A stretch of 64,000 nt of DNA from Ancylostoma caninum (GCA_037903475.1 JBAJFG010000172.1:1-64000), one strand, 5' to 3'; positions 12,743 through 25,790 are shown, counted from the stretch's first letter. Made by a program: numbers and translations. Notes: generated by a model not told the origin, from the sequence alone.

Positions 12743-14518
12743 GAAATGCCCAAAAGATACCCACAAATTCCACAAATCTGCGTCGGTTGGAACGTTAGTC
12801 CTGCAGCTGCACTAAGTACGCGAGATGGGTGCTGCTTTCGAAATGAGCTATAGTAGTGCCTAACTTTGGTGGCCCCAAAAACTTCTCAGAAAAGTGTTTT
12901 CGCTCGAATACGTATATCTGATATGCTGAGCACAAACATCACACTCGTTTTGTATTGTAAATTAGATATTATTCCTCCCAGAGTCTTGTCAAACTTTGAT
13001 ATCATGCGCTGATCACCATTATCGATATTGTCTTGCATCAAACTGTCGTCTGCCTAACAAGGCTAGAATTTTTATCTAATTCCTTACAGTAAAGCTACAG
13101 TACTCACTGGAATGCTGGATTACGGTGGGGAATAGATTAGATATTTGCACCTAGTGCGTGAGGTAAATTGCTGAACTTTTCGTTATCCCTAAGCTGGAAT
13201 AATACCTACCATCGACAACGATACCATGAAACCAAAGTAAGGTCTACCTCAGGAATCCGCGAGGGAGGAAGGAGCGGGAGAGAGGAGGAGAGAGGTAGAG
13301 AGGTGAAGAATTGGGAAAAAATTGGCTCTTTGCCATTTTGTTGACCTTAAGAAGAGATTTTCAAAAATGTGGTTGCTGGAAAAATTAGTTTTGAACTTAA
13401 ATAGTTAGAAACAAGTAAAGAGATGATATGCTGGTAGTGATATCCAATCAAGAATAACCTAACTCTACGTTGTTTCAAAGGAGATGGGAGTTGCGTAGAA
13501 ACTAGAGAAGAAAAGGAAGCGTAAAATAGTGTTGCGTGGGCGAGGACGCAGAGATATATCGCAACTCCTGCGCAGACGCTCAAATCCTGCCCTTTTTGAA
13601 ACAGAACAGAATCTCCTATTTTTAGGGCAGAAATTTCATCCAAGATCCCCATTTCACCGCTATTTTTGGAGCTGTCAATCTAATTTGGCAGTGGTACAAA
13701 TGCAATTAAATAATAATTGAAATCACATCATCAACAAACATCACCGCTGAACTGCGACCCCGACATGTAATCGAGATGACGCCATTCCCCGTCATTGCTC
13801 ACTCAGCTGTTGCTCCGTAAACTTAGAGAGGTCGTTTTGTCCGTACGAATACACACAAAAAACACGTTCTGATCGTACGATCTTTTTTGTTTATCGACAC
13901 GATATCACACACTGACGCTACTAAACACACCCGGCTATCTCCCGGGCTCTTTTTGTCTCGACGTGCGTCCGTTTTATTTGATTTGTACTCTTTTTGACGT
14001 TGGTGCTAGTGTCGTATGGAAAAAAATACTGAAGACAGATATTCAAGATCTTCGGTGTCCTGCCTTTAAGCGAAAAAATAGCTATTTTTTAGGAACCAAA
14101 AAAGTCCCAATTGCTCCATCAGTGAACATTTGGCAGTGTAAACGTGCAAATTCGTATGACCAAGCCGAATGGAGCGAAGTCCATGTTCTTTCCTGGGGTT
14201 TTGGATTCACGTGAAGGCAATATGGAAAATTATTGATTCCATAATGGCAATTTCTTCTCGCCTAGACATTTCATGGATAGTTTTTAGTCACTTCCAGCAT
14301 GACTGCTGAGAAATCTGCCAGCGCTGCACGTTTGGTGACAAAAACATAAACAGAGGGAGGCACGCCTATTGGAAATGATTAATATCTAATTCTTTTATTT
14401 ATTTGTTTGTTTATTTGTTTACCTATTTGGTATCCAAATGGTTTGATGCACCCCAAAGTGCATAATTAACATATCGAACCATAATCATAGGGTTTGCAGC
14501 AACCAGTATTTGGAAAGG

Positions 14519-14618
14519 ATGGCGATGCGGCCGAGCTTCGTAATTGGGTAACTCATCTAACCGACCAGTCGCAAAGCTTCGCAGCCCCGCCCCTTCCAGG
14601 TACAACGCTCCACACTTT
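14519..14618. repeat. MITE family 2 copy, opposite orientation
   Basis: GCGGCCGAGCTTCG on the left pairs with GCAAAGCTTCGCAGCCCCGC on the right. The right end is CCCTTCCAGGTACAACGCTC, the complement of the usual family start. Confidence 0.65.
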
Positions 14619-17565
14619 GGAAACGAAGATTCTGGTGCAACCAACCTAGTGACATTAGTTTCCATGCTGATATCTCATTCCGTGACGGGAAAGCAAGGGT
14701 CACATTACTTTAAGGCGTAAACGTCCATAGCTAACCTTACCTCTCACTTTCAGACACGTAGTCTTTACCGCCAACTTCAATCCGTAGGCTGAGAGCGTAG
14801 GCTGGGGATAAACCTTTTGATACTTGCCTAGAAAAGGGTAAAAACTTTGGGGTAAATATGGTTGTCACGTGTGAACTTATTGATGCATTCTACCCAAGCC
14901 GTGCTCCATCCAGGGAAAGCGCAAAAATCGCAGCAAGCTACCCCGTTCACGATCAGCTCAACCTTAACGAACGAATTACCATTCGATGAATCCGATTTAT
15001 TTGTTTATTTTTTAAACCTTTAATTATTTAAATGCGACACAAAGTCGGACCACGCACCCTGTAGAGATTTGTCGACGTGAAAAAGATCTCAGCATTCCTT
15101 GCCCCATCATACCTAAAGTTTTTTTTCTAACTAAGCAGTAATACCACATGTGCTGGCATTATTGCAGCTTTTATTGCATTGCCGAGTTTGTTCATGTACT
15201 CTCAGTTCAAGCAGTCCGAACGACCCGCCCGGGAGCGAATTCGTTGCGTCCACAAGGTGGTAGACATAACAAATTCCGTGCTGTCAAACATGACACAGTC
15301 GTGCTAATTTTAGATCACCGCAATTTTCCACACAAACTCAGGTGACAGCAGATTCCAAGTAATGGTGACGTGAGAAGCAACAGAAATAATAGCTTTGAGC
15401 TGCTAGCATGGAAGAGACAGCCTAGTGGGTAAGATGGGTAAGTAGCCAAAACCGTCATCTTACGGTCAATCATGTGGTAATCATTTTGTCAACGATTGGA
15501 TGAAAGAGAAGTTCACTTCTTGGCCCCACTTTAGAGGTGAAAAACGAAGCTAGCTGATGAACATCTTTTCAATCTCAGAGGATGCTCACATTATTTGTTC
15601 ACAAATTTTCTACTAATGCACATATAATGGTTTATTTATCTATTTATTTATCATGTGCACTCAGTGGTGCTCACTCGCAATAACAGCAAGGTGAAGGGAA
15701 AACACCTAACAGCTGGCATAAAACAATGTGAAGAAAAAATAACGAACATACATAGAAGAATTAAAAGGACTAAAACAACAACCACTAGAAAGCAAATGTA
15801 AAACACAGGCTATTGTGAGAATAGACGAAACCCAACTGGACCCTATCTGCCAATGCCTTAATCTCTTTTGATCCTCAAAGAATAATTTGATAGATCGCGT
15901 GGGGACAGAACCAGAAGACCAACAAGGCCCCACGTACCAGTTGAGGTACAATACCTGGGAGGGTTAGTAAAGCACAGCAAGCCTTGACATGTAAATCTTA
16001 ACATGGGCATGGACTGTCTGGCATAGAACTATATATTTGAACTATGTTATATTTATCTACCAATGGATCACCTATGTTACTCGCATTTCTGGACTCATCG
16101 GTTTTCAATGTTCAATATGACTCGAATGTTGAATATGATTTCCGTCCACTTCTGCAAATTGTGACTCGCTGCGAGCGATGCACAAATCGTTCTCTTGCAG
16201 AAAACGACACAAGTTGCAATTGATTGCGGCGCTCGTTTAATGTGATTGTGTTATTCCTAGTCGGCCGTTTCGGACGGGAAGAGTCACAGCCGTATTACTA
16301 ACCAATAACCATTTCTGAGACATTTGTTAAGAATGTCTACATAACGTTGCTTTCCTAATTGCTAATTGCCTACTCAAGACCCACCCTCGTCCGGAACGCA
16401 TCGTTGATGACAGTTTGTTTTACTTAGATCGCTATCTTCAGCCGTGGTTCATGCCTCATGCCGATCAAGGTTGCCCAACACGTGAATGTGAGAGAATTTC
16501 GAACGTTAACGGTTGTTCGTGTGGCACGTGAATGAACCCCCTCACCATTTATCAAGCACAACTGGTCCAAAGCTCAAGAACACGCTTCCGCAAGAATCGG
16601 TGTCAGATTACGACCTTACGCATATTTACATTGCAGAGTGCGATATGATTGAGTGGGAGGAATTTTCATCTCGTTTATTCTTGATCTTTGGCACAGAGAA
16701 TGAAGTCTGTGTTAGTTTTGAGAGTCCTTGTTTACTTAGGTAATCGGAAAATCTGTCCAATGCTATGTTTATTTTTTTACTAACTTGCCGATCAAAATTT
16801 TACAGTAAGGGGCGCCTCTTTAGATGAATTAGTCTCATACAGCCACCGGTAATTCCTTAACTACTTTTGAGTTTTCCATTGGATTTAGTCACTGTACCGG
16901 GCCGGAAAGTTCCCTGAGCGTTTATGCTCAAGTGTATGTAGATCCAACTTTGTTCTGAACTGACCTTTCAACTACCAAGTTGTTGTTTACAGGGAGATAA
17001 AGTTTTGGTCTTATTATTTCTAAAACTTTGAAGTTTTAATTGTTCTATATGTACCTCTAGACTCCGTCTCGTGCATTACCCTTACACGCGTTCTAAACAT
17101 TGGAATATGCCTTTTCTGCACTCATCAGTAAGGGGAAAAAGGCATTGGAATGTATAACGATTGGTTTGTAGTATTAGGAATTTTATTTTCATTAAATAAG
17201 TGCGCTTTGCACGCATTTTCATCGCTGCGATCTTTTTGGAGAGTGAATGCGTTTTCCACGCTTTTACATTTCGATGATCAAAAAGATCACCTCAATGCAT
17301 TATGTTTCAAAGGTTAAAACGTCTAACTTACGTGCCCTCGTGGTTTAGTCATAAGCGCTTAATCCATCACCGCATGTCATACAGGTTATACGTGAAGAGA
17401 GTGGAATGAGTCCTTTCGGTGGTTGGTTATCATGAAATGTTCACTGGAAATATTATGAGATATTTTTGGTTTGCTTTTTGGTTATGTTAGGTTATTATTA
17501 CAAGTTTGACGTCATCTTATTATCCAAAAACAAGTCGTCAGCAATTTTTTCGACTTGCCGACAAG

Positions 17566-18260
17566 GGAGAACCTAAACTGGTTGTCCGCTACTTACTCCC
17601 ATGAACATCTTGCCAACAAGCTTATTCACAAATATTATTCCGCAGTTGACAGCCTTCAGAAAAAGTTGTCTGACTGCACCTGAAATATGCTCTGAAAGCT
17701 TGTTGTCAACCTGTTCTCGCCTTTTCTTGTCGACAACTTGCTCAATCAGTCCCAAAGAGCCACATCCTTGACTATTTAAGTATTTCATTAACTTTAGCCA
17801 CTGCACGGGACAATGAACTCGTTGAACTTTATAGATTCTAGAGCAGAATCACCTCTATTCGTAGTTATCGTTTTCTCTAGTGAATCACTGTCGAAGATGT
17901 CGCCTAAATGCCTTCACGAACGACTTGCATCTGAAACTTGCTCTGAAAGCGTGTTGACAACTTGCTTTCGTCTTTCCTGTCGACAAACTGTTGACCAAAG
18001 CCTGTCGACAACTTGTTGAAAAGTCATTCATTGGATTTGCAAGTTATCGACATTCTCTGGTCCAACAACTTCTCGACAAGAAAAAGGAGAAGCAAGTTGT
18101 TAACAAGCTTTGGGTCGAACAAGTTTCAAATGCGATCTGCCGACATGTTCTGGAGATTCTGAGAAGTTGTCGACTGGTTTCTCTTCCAATAATTTGTCAG
18201 CTGCCAAAATTTCCACACAGCGAGGAATTTGGCTTCTACGACAGGGAAACAGGTCCTTCC
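17566..18260. repeat. GTCGACAAC-type repeat cluster, three related units
   Basis: Unit A (17566-17806) and unit B (about 17880-18015) are direct repeats with GAAAGC(T/G)TGTTG and CGACAACTTGC. Unit C (18055-18260) is inverted relative to them. On the readable strands A and C give similar peptides (QVVDKKRREQVDNKL in A, QLLDKKKEKQVVNKL in C), so similarity extends across the unit. Related motifs recur at 60530-60735. Confidence 0.6.
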
Positions 18261-21200
18261 TAATTTTGGAAAGGAAAGGTGTCTGAATAATTTTCTCATA
18301 TTTAGGACGCGGTGTAAACAACCGTTACCAGATCTTGCAAGATCAACTTAATTGTTAGGAATTTCGAAATGATCTCCTCTCAAAACCTTGACACAATGTT
18401 CTCGTGATGCTTTGTTTCTTCTTTTTTTTTTCTGCCAACCCTTTGTTTATGTGTACTCAACTACCAGGAATCAAAGCGCATGTGTGCGTTACACCAAACC
18501 AACTCCTTTGCTTTTTTCTTCTTTACATACCACTAAGTTGTGTGCGTTTCTGTTCTGTTTTTCAGTATTCTATTTTTGTACATGACTGGAACAACTGTTG
18601 TGTCATGAAAATACATGCAAATCAAACAAGTAGTTATAAAAATAGCAAGAATTTTATGCTTCACAAAGGCTTAATCAGAGGGTTGTGTATCGAATTTCTC
18701 CCCTTGGATCCGTATTTGTATTAGATCCATAATAATTCCCAGTGTTATTTTCAGCAACTGGGCTCTAAATCTGGATTTTAAAATGAAAAAAAAAAACTAC
18801 CGAATACTCACCCCTAGCTGTCAACTTATATATATATATATATTTATTTATTTATTTATATATTTATTTATTACATAATATATAACTTATGCAATCATAC
18901 TACACGAACCAAGCAACTCAACCAATGAAACGAACAGAACTCACGAACAACAAAGGCATTAAAAAACCAATCTCACTAAAAACCTAGAAGCATATACGAC
19001 ATCACGGACTGAGACATTGATTAAGGAGTTTTTTGAAAGTGTTGCAGCCAATGGGGATTTGATGATTTATCCTGAAAATATGCAGCTTTGTCAAAGCTAC
19101 TTATACGGATTTGCTTGGTCTTCAGTGCCAAGAAATGGGTCGCCAAATTTTTGAAAAATACTTCACCAAATAACTAGGAACTTTATGTTAGTGTATCAAG
19201 TTGCCTTCTTTTTTTTATACTTTTAAAATACTTATTGTTAACTATTGGATACTAAAATTATTATTTTTAGCATTATTGTTATTCCGTCCGAATCCTTAAA
19301 GTGGCGGACATGCCAGTTTCCTTCCCACCTCCCCCCCCCCCCCACGTGCTTGAAAATTCTGCATCTGGGAGCTTACCAGCCGGCCGCGCCACACCATCCG
19401 CATCTTGGCACTCTGTTTGTCTGCGCATCCTCCCATTTCATTTATATCACCGCTCCAGTGGCGGATGCAGAAAGTGGGCGGGGGAGGGTGTGGGAAAAAG
19501 TGGAGTCTCCGCCGATTTGATGACCCATGAAATTAATAAAAATATTAATTATAATAATAAATAATAAATGAAATTATATTAAAAATAATAACAAAAATAA
19601 ACGATTAAAAATAAACTAATACAACATTTTTATTTGTATTGTAAGGTAATTTCGAAAATTTGGCGACCCATTCTCGGGGGGGGGGGCGGCTCTGATTCTC
19701 AACTAATAAGGTGGTGCGACGCAGCAAATGGGTCCCCACCACTTAAGGCTCCTGTAGCGGTGATAAACTACGGTGGAATTTTGTTGTTCTGATAGTTGTT
19801 CCCAAATTTGTCATACAGTACTTTGCTACAGTATAAATTTTATGGTATTTTGATGATCACTGGTCACTACCGGTCCCTAGCTGTCATCGTGAGATATTGG
19901 AGTACGCCAGCATTGCGCTAAATAGATAAATAACGGCGCAGAATTTGATCTTTGGAGGTCTTTTCTTCTGTAGTACATAGAGTGCAACAGAAACTTAACT
20001 GATCAAAGATGATGAGGGTAAACAAAAAGTACAAAGTAGGGTAACACAATTGACGTAGTTCGCAATTTTGCCGCTGCGTTGGGCCAGGTGACGCCCAGTT
20101 TCTGAGAAAAAATAGTTATTGCGGAAAAATGTAAAGATGAATTTGCTATTTATATTGTTGTCATTAAAATCTTCATGGTGCAGCAGACAAGAATTTTGTT
20201 TACGCTGCTTTTCTTGAAATAAATAATCTTTTTTTTTACTTTTTTTGTATCAAGTATTCAAATTTAATATTGACTTCTAGAGGCTTTGTTGTTGGAATAG
20301 CGGCCATATGCAATCCCGGACCTCTCCCCGCCACCCGCTCTTTCACCCATCATCTGAATCTTGCAGGGGAATGCTGTGGATATGGTTCAACACGGTAAAA
20401 AACACATACGATATTCGTGTTCAGCAAGTCAAATAACCCCCACTTCTGCAAAATTTCCAAAAAAGGCGGAAAGTGGGTCCCGCAACGAAAATAAAAATTA
20501 CTTCCAGCCTCTAGATTAGCGCCTTTCAATGAAAAGCTATGTAGAATAACGAGAGTTTCACCATCGGATTCAGCATCGAATTCTCTCGATCGAAGGGTCC
20601 ACGTCCGGTCTCTGGATAACATGTGGGTCCCGTCACGAAAATAAAAATCCGAAGAAAACCCGAAAATCCGGGAAAATGCTTGTACGTATATACATAATTT
20701 TTGCCACATATGCCCACGTTAACTCGTTGCGAGACCCAACTAAGCGTACTCCCGCGTGTTAGTAATTATAAACACTGCCATGGCGGCATATTTAACACAT
20801 GCTACCTATTTTCCCATTATCTCATTTCTGTAGCCTTTACCAGTAAAGATGGTCTATGTATGTTTGCGCAGCGTACAAGGGTGTGTCGCTTTCAGTCCAT
20901 ATCAGTACACTAGAACGCAATCACACCCGTTAACAAAATTAGCTCCGTCAACAACATTTTTATGGCGGGTTTTTCCGCGCAATCATGCATTTTCTCATTT
21001 CCCTTGGTTTTTTTTTTGCCGTTATTCACAGAAAAACTGTATTGTTTGTCACATATCCAAAAAATAAGTGCTGGAACCCACGTCTCAGTGAAACAATTGA
21101 TTCATCAAGTGATCCTCGAAGTTTCAGTCTGTTTCACAAACGATTATGGTTCTATATTTGTGCTCAAACCTGCGAATTGTTCACTAAACGGTAGGCATCT

Positions 21201-22130
21201 AAGATGTGGTCTGTTGTCTCGTAGGGTGCCCCACGCTTTATTACGTCTTTTTTCCTCTAGTTCCTCTTCAACTCCCGTCCTTTGTGAAAGAATTGAATAT
21301 TCGAAATTTGAGTAGTCCGGACACGCTCGGCGACGCACAGTAAGGGCTACACGAGAATTAGAACAGTGATATCCATTGAATATGCGGATACGCAGACAGT
21401 CAGAGCACTACGACGCAAATCATGCGGCGCGTCGCACCGCTCGACGTTCTTGTATTCGCCCCCAACGTACTTCTAGGTTTTAGTGGTCCTGAAGGGATTT
21501 TTACTATTGTTTGCGAATAAATAGTCAAAACGAAACTGTACTACCTTTACTACAGCCAGTGCTCCCTTATCAGCTACTGCGAGGAATTGTCGGTGATCTG
21601 CAGAATCGTGAAAACCCGTACTTAAACCCCCGCTCCGATACCTGATCACTTCGCTGATCTGATGTGATCAGCCGATTGCATCAGAATTCAGCAATCTCCC
21701 ACACTGAGCCGGTGAACGTGCGTGGCACGTGCATGGCACGTGCCCCTCGTGTCGTACACCGCGGGGGAAGACGCCCGCAACCTCGGCCAATTGCGCTTTC
21801 AAAGGTTCTCGTGAGGTGATCGCATCGATCGCATTACATACGCACTGGACGATTAGATCGTTGGTGCGCTCGTACTCGGGTACACCCCGTCCCGACGCTG
21901 ACCTCGGCGAGTTTCAGCGCGTAATTCCGTAGATAAACAAAAAAAAAAATGGCTGTAGTGGCGCTCGTAGATGGATTTCTCTCGTTATCTAGAAGTTTCA
22001 CTTCTCATTACAAATTTATTACAAGGAAAATTGGCATTTCCTGTTGATAGAGAATGATTAGAAACAGAAGGGGTATTCCCAAGCATCTTGCATACATCTA
22101 CTAATTGTAGTAAAGAGCTAGGATTTACAA
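18261..22130. other. AT-rich intergenic tract
   Basis: It contains TA/TTTA runs at 18825-18880, a 13-C run at 19331-19343, an 11-G run at 19676-19686 and the direct repeat at 20472/20623. No gene was supported. Confidence 0.5.
20472..20650. repeat. Direct repeat of GTGGGTCCCG(C/T)(A/C)ACGAAAATAAAAAT type
   Basis: The motif GTGGGTCCCGCAACGAAAAT occurs at about 20473 and as GTGGGTCCCGTCACGAAAAT at about 20623. Each is followed by AAAAAT, with 150 bases between them. Confidence 0.7.
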
Positions 22131-22267
22131 GGAGCGTCAATCACGATTGCACCTCCAGCGGCCTGGAGCGTCGCAGCACCTGTGCGACGCGGGCGATGCA
22201 TCACCCAACATCCACCCAGCCGCGCCACGCTTTACGCCGCTGGGGGTGCGATCGTGATTGACGCTCC
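22131..22267. repeat. MITE family 4, single 137-base inverted-repeat element
   Basis: GGAGCGTCAATCACGATTGC at the left is the near-exact inverse of GCGATCGTGATTGACGCTCC at the right. The pairing continues inward through CCAGCGGC/GCCGCTGG. The interior is GC-rich. No clear target duplication is visible. Confidence 0.75.
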
Positions 22268-23290
22268 CTGTGATTGCGCAGTAACTCAAAGGATTCCACA
22301 GGTGAGCACAGCATCCAAAGGTGAATCTGAAGATTACAAGCACACAAAAAACGTGTGAAATCAATCTCAATGGTAAAAAAGACATTATGATCTTTCATTT
22401 GAAATCTTCAAAAAAATTTAACCTAATCCAATCTCATTTGTAATGCTATAGTAATGGTCATCCTGATTCAGTGTTGTTCTTTTGCGACCATATCACTTTA
22501 TCATCACGCATCCGTAGCGCGAGCTGATGCAAAGACGGGAGCGTAGCGATATAAGCCTGGGATGGTTTCATTCATCAGTGTATGAAAGTGTTACCGGCCT
22601 CCAAATGTTTCATTCTGAGCATGAATGAAGCTGTTATCGGGCAGCAGTGCATACGCAACCGCTCTTGCATTAGCTCGAGGTAGGGATGCGTGAAGACACA
22701 GTGATATGGTCGGAAAGAAAACAACATTGAATCAGGATGACCGGGAGCATACATGCTACGTGTAGCAGATTTGGAAGTAAGCACTATCATCACTTGTGAC
22801 AGCAACCGTTTACGGACAACTGCCACCAGAAAGCGCAGCGTTAGGCCGTTGTCTGCTTCCCAGTTTATGGACGAACCATAAAGCGTGGTTTACAACATGT
22901 CGACAAACCTTAAGCTTAACTTTACCGATGTAAATTACTTGGGGAGATCAACTGTGAAGTAGGGTACAGAGCGGAAACGGATTTTTTTTTTTGAAATGTC
23001 CTAGAGCAGTGGCACGCACACGTGGGTAGACTGCGTCCTTGATGGTGGAGCACGTCAGACCCCATATTCCTGTTGCCGTCCATTGCTCACTCTAGCTTCC
23101 TTCTGCTATTTTTAAACTTGTTTCTCGTTGAAATCCGTGATATAACAGCTTTTCCCGTGATTATTATGTGATGTTTGCCTTCGTCAAGCCCCGAGGATTA
23201 TCCGGAGGCTGTCACAGCCGCTGAGCGCAGTGATTTTCTCTGAGTCGGATTTCGTTGTAGCGCACATTCCTCGCGTCGTTTTCTGTTTTA
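22268..23290. other. Intergenic tract
   Basis: No feature could be supported. On the minus strand near 23180-23300 a short coding-like text (KTTRGMCATTKSDSEKITAL) precedes the duplicated segment and may belong to the same decayed repeat. Confidence 0.4.
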
Positions 23291-23435
23291 GCACGTCAGC
23301 CAAGCATTTCACAACCTTATGCTATTCGCAAACCCATCGTGCTAGAGCTTCTATATTTGCAGAATAATAAATTTTTGCGGCGTACTTTGTAACGGTATAA
23401 ATTACAGTTTGGGCAGTGAATCAATGTTGTCATAA
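23291..23435. repeat. Local duplicate representing the unfilled target of the 24.2-kb element
   Basis: From GCACGTCAGCCAAGCATTT to about GGGCAGTGAATCAATG this segment matches 24075-24184 followed directly by 25761-25790. The continuous text AACGGTATA-AA-TTACAG here corresponds to AACGGTATA-TA-[element]-TA-TTACAG there. Only the target dinucleotide differs (AA instead of TA). Identity outside it is roughly 90 percent by eye. Confidence 0.8.
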
Positions 23436-23645
23436 AATTGCTTTACCACCCATGCTCTAATGAAAATGAAATTTTCTGACAAAAAATTTCACGAACCAAC
23501 GATCTAGGAGTATGTTTATTTTTGTGCTCACTGCTTAGTGTGTTTTACTTTGAACAATAGTTGAAGAGAGCATGAGGAAAGAAGAGCGTGTTAAAGGCAG
23601 GAGTCCATCTCATCTTCGTAGTTCAGCTAACAGCAGATTCTGCAT

Positions 23646-24088
23646 CTACTCGACGCGCTGGTTCCAACGGTATACATAAATTGTCTCAGAATGGTCTATA
23701 AACCCGTCTTCCAGGACGGGGTCTGTAACAGTTTGCCAACCCGAGTTGACACGTGAAGCCGTCGATCTTATCGATTGAACACGCCAAGACTCGTTGACCA
23801 ACGCGGCAGCCGTGGCAGGCAGCCAGCACAGCTTGGAGCGATCCGCCTCCGGGCTCCAAATTTTTACCCAGTTCGTGCCTTTCAAAAATGGGAATTTCGT
23901 CGCTTCTGTGCCTGTTGATGTACATCCCAGGGATCAATATGATGAGAAGGTCTAGGATTAATGGTAAATCCAACAGGCAGAACGAGGTGGCCCTCTGCCT
24001 TTAAAGCATGCGGAACCTGACGAGACGACAAGAAACTTGGATGCATGTCGTTTAGTATGAAAATTGCAAGATTGCGCACGTCAGCCAA
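23646..24088 (-). pseudogene. Coding-like relic, frame broken, function unknown
   Basis: On the minus strand three overlapping frames read like protein. The first has ADVRNLAIFILNDMHPSFLS and HLVLPVGFTINPRPSHHIDP (24088-23882). Another has NWVKIWSPEADRSKLCWLPA and TVTDPVLEDGFIDHSETIYV, ending in a stop at 23646. They cannot be joined without a frame change around 23880-23890. I do not recognise the family. A decayed mobile-element protein or a frameshifted gene piece are both possible. Confidence 0.25.
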
Positions 24089-24184
24089 GCATTTTATAAC
24101 CGTGTGCTATTCGCAAAGCCATCGTGCTAGAGCTTCTATATTTGCAAAACAATAACTTTTTGCGACGTACTTTGTAACGGTATA
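24075..24184. repeat. Second copy of the local duplication, interrupted by the Tc1-type element
   Basis: Left part of the filled copy; the right part resumes at 25761 (TATTACAGTTGGGCAGTGGG). On the minus strand both copies allow a short coding-like reading (ANIEALARW, then KCLADV) broken by a stop. The duplicated unit may therefore derive from an old protein-coding repeat. Confidence 0.7.
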
Positions 24185-24186
24185 TA

Positions 24187-25760
24187 CAGTGCGTTTCATA
24201 AGTATAGACGCACCCCAGAAAACATTGGTACACAGTTCCACGTAGCTTTTTGGAGAAAACCACGTGTGCCAATCGAATGAGCGTGCCCAAAAACCCTTGT
24301 TTACGTCGTTTCACCCGAATTTATGGAAAAAATAGGTAGATCCAGCACTTCCCCCTCTTAGGGACCGTTTCATAAGTATAGACGCACTTTCAGAAACCGA
24401 TGATTTCACAGAGGGAACTTCCTCGCAACAGCAGATTTGTAGCTGATAGGTCTCCGGCGATTCCCAAGTAACTCAGAAAACATGGATTGGCATAGATTTA
24501 CCCATCCCTTCCAACAAATGGCTATCAAAATGGCTCTTAGTACAGGCAATAGCATTTTTCAGGTTTGTTCTGCTGGAAGATATTCGGTTCTGGCCATGAA
24601 TGTCATCTGGTAAGATGCTGCAGAAATGTTCGATGTTGCTAGTATTAGAATACGGATAGTACCGGTAAATAGGGCTTCTCAAAATGCTTATTTGTTGAGC
24701 GACTGGTATAGGTCACGCCGGTTTTTCGATGGAAAGTGAGCTTTCTCCTTCTGTGTGCTGCAAGAAAATGTAATAAATGGACACTAAAGGTGCTCTTATG
24801 ATTTGAGGAATTCGATTATGTAGAAATGGAGATAATATCGAGGATGTCGTTATGAGAGGAAACATCTCCAACTTTGGCAGCGCCTACCTCCAAAGGTGCT
24901 CGTTTTGAGAGAGTCTGGCTCTCCTCGTATGTCACCCCAGCGGCGTGCATTCATTATAACGCAGTCCGAGTGAAGCTTTTCTCATTCTGTAAACTCATTT
25001 AAACATAGCAGGGGCTTTCAAAAGATCCAAAGCAACCAACTCGTTTTTTCGACATGCCGATCACCACGTTCCTTCCGGGTAAACAAAGCTGTGAAGCTTT
25101 TTGGAGCGGGATAACCCCAGGTATGAGATGAAGTCAACAATGTGCAATGGTGATGCAGCGGTTGAATACCTTTTTAACCCATGCACTGCATGACGGAGCC
25201 GACGCAACGGCTCAGACACCATTAATGCACATCATGTGCTTCGAGTTCAGGAAGGGTATGCGACGCCGTCTTTGATGCGATGTCTTCTTTTGCATACCAA
25301 AATTCTTCCTTCGATTGTAGGACTCGATATCTTATACATATTTGCAGGTGGACCTCGAAGGACCTCCCCCCTACCCGGAGATCCTGCGATTTCAGCAGCC
25401 TACAGCATGCAAATCTTTTAGCTGCCCCTGCCTCGCTCCAAAATGTTGTGATCCAAGTTGAAATGCAGATTTACGCTGTAGACACTTATTAGTTCCCATC
25501 AAAATATTGAGCCCAGTTTTTCCCCTGAAGATAAGATTTATTTGTATTTTCTCATACACTGCGTCTATACTTATGAAACGGCACATTTAATGGTGATGTG
25601 CCAAATCTATCCCGTATTTTCCATAATCACTAGTGAAACAACGCAATCTTAGGTTTTCTGGCATGCCGAATCGATTGACGTTTGTAACTTTTCTCATGAA
25701 CCTGTGATGATCTAGGTACCGGCATTTTCTGGGGTGCGTCTATACTTATGAAACGCACTG
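24187..25760. mobile_element. Tc1/mariner-type element with IR/DR ends, internally degenerate
   Basis: Ends are CAGTGCGTTTCATAAGTATA (left) and its complement (right), flanked by TA at 24185-24186 and 25761-25762. A second copy of GTTTCATAAGTATAGACGCA lies inside each end (24367 left; about 25560-25580, inverted, right). This inner/outer arrangement is the IR/DR layout of some Tc1-like transposons. The length (1574 bases) suits a full element, but no intact transposase frame is visible on either strand. The neighbouring unfilled duplicate shows the insertion point. Confidence 0.85.
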
Positions 25761-25790
25761 TATTACAGTTGGGCAGTGGGTCAATGTAAT

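Larger units (their letters stand above)
11961..17565. other. Intergenic tract between repeats
   Basis: Two MITE family 2 copies lie here (12630, 14519), with TTTA/TTTG runs at about 14395, 15000 and 15630. The frame at 16513-16743 has some protein-like text but no splice or homology support. The rest is empty as far as I can see. Confidence 0.5.

Noticed and set aside
17332..17405. tRNA-like start (GCCCTCGTGGTTTAGTCATA)
   Set aside because: No B box, no pairing acceptor stem and no anticodon arm follow.
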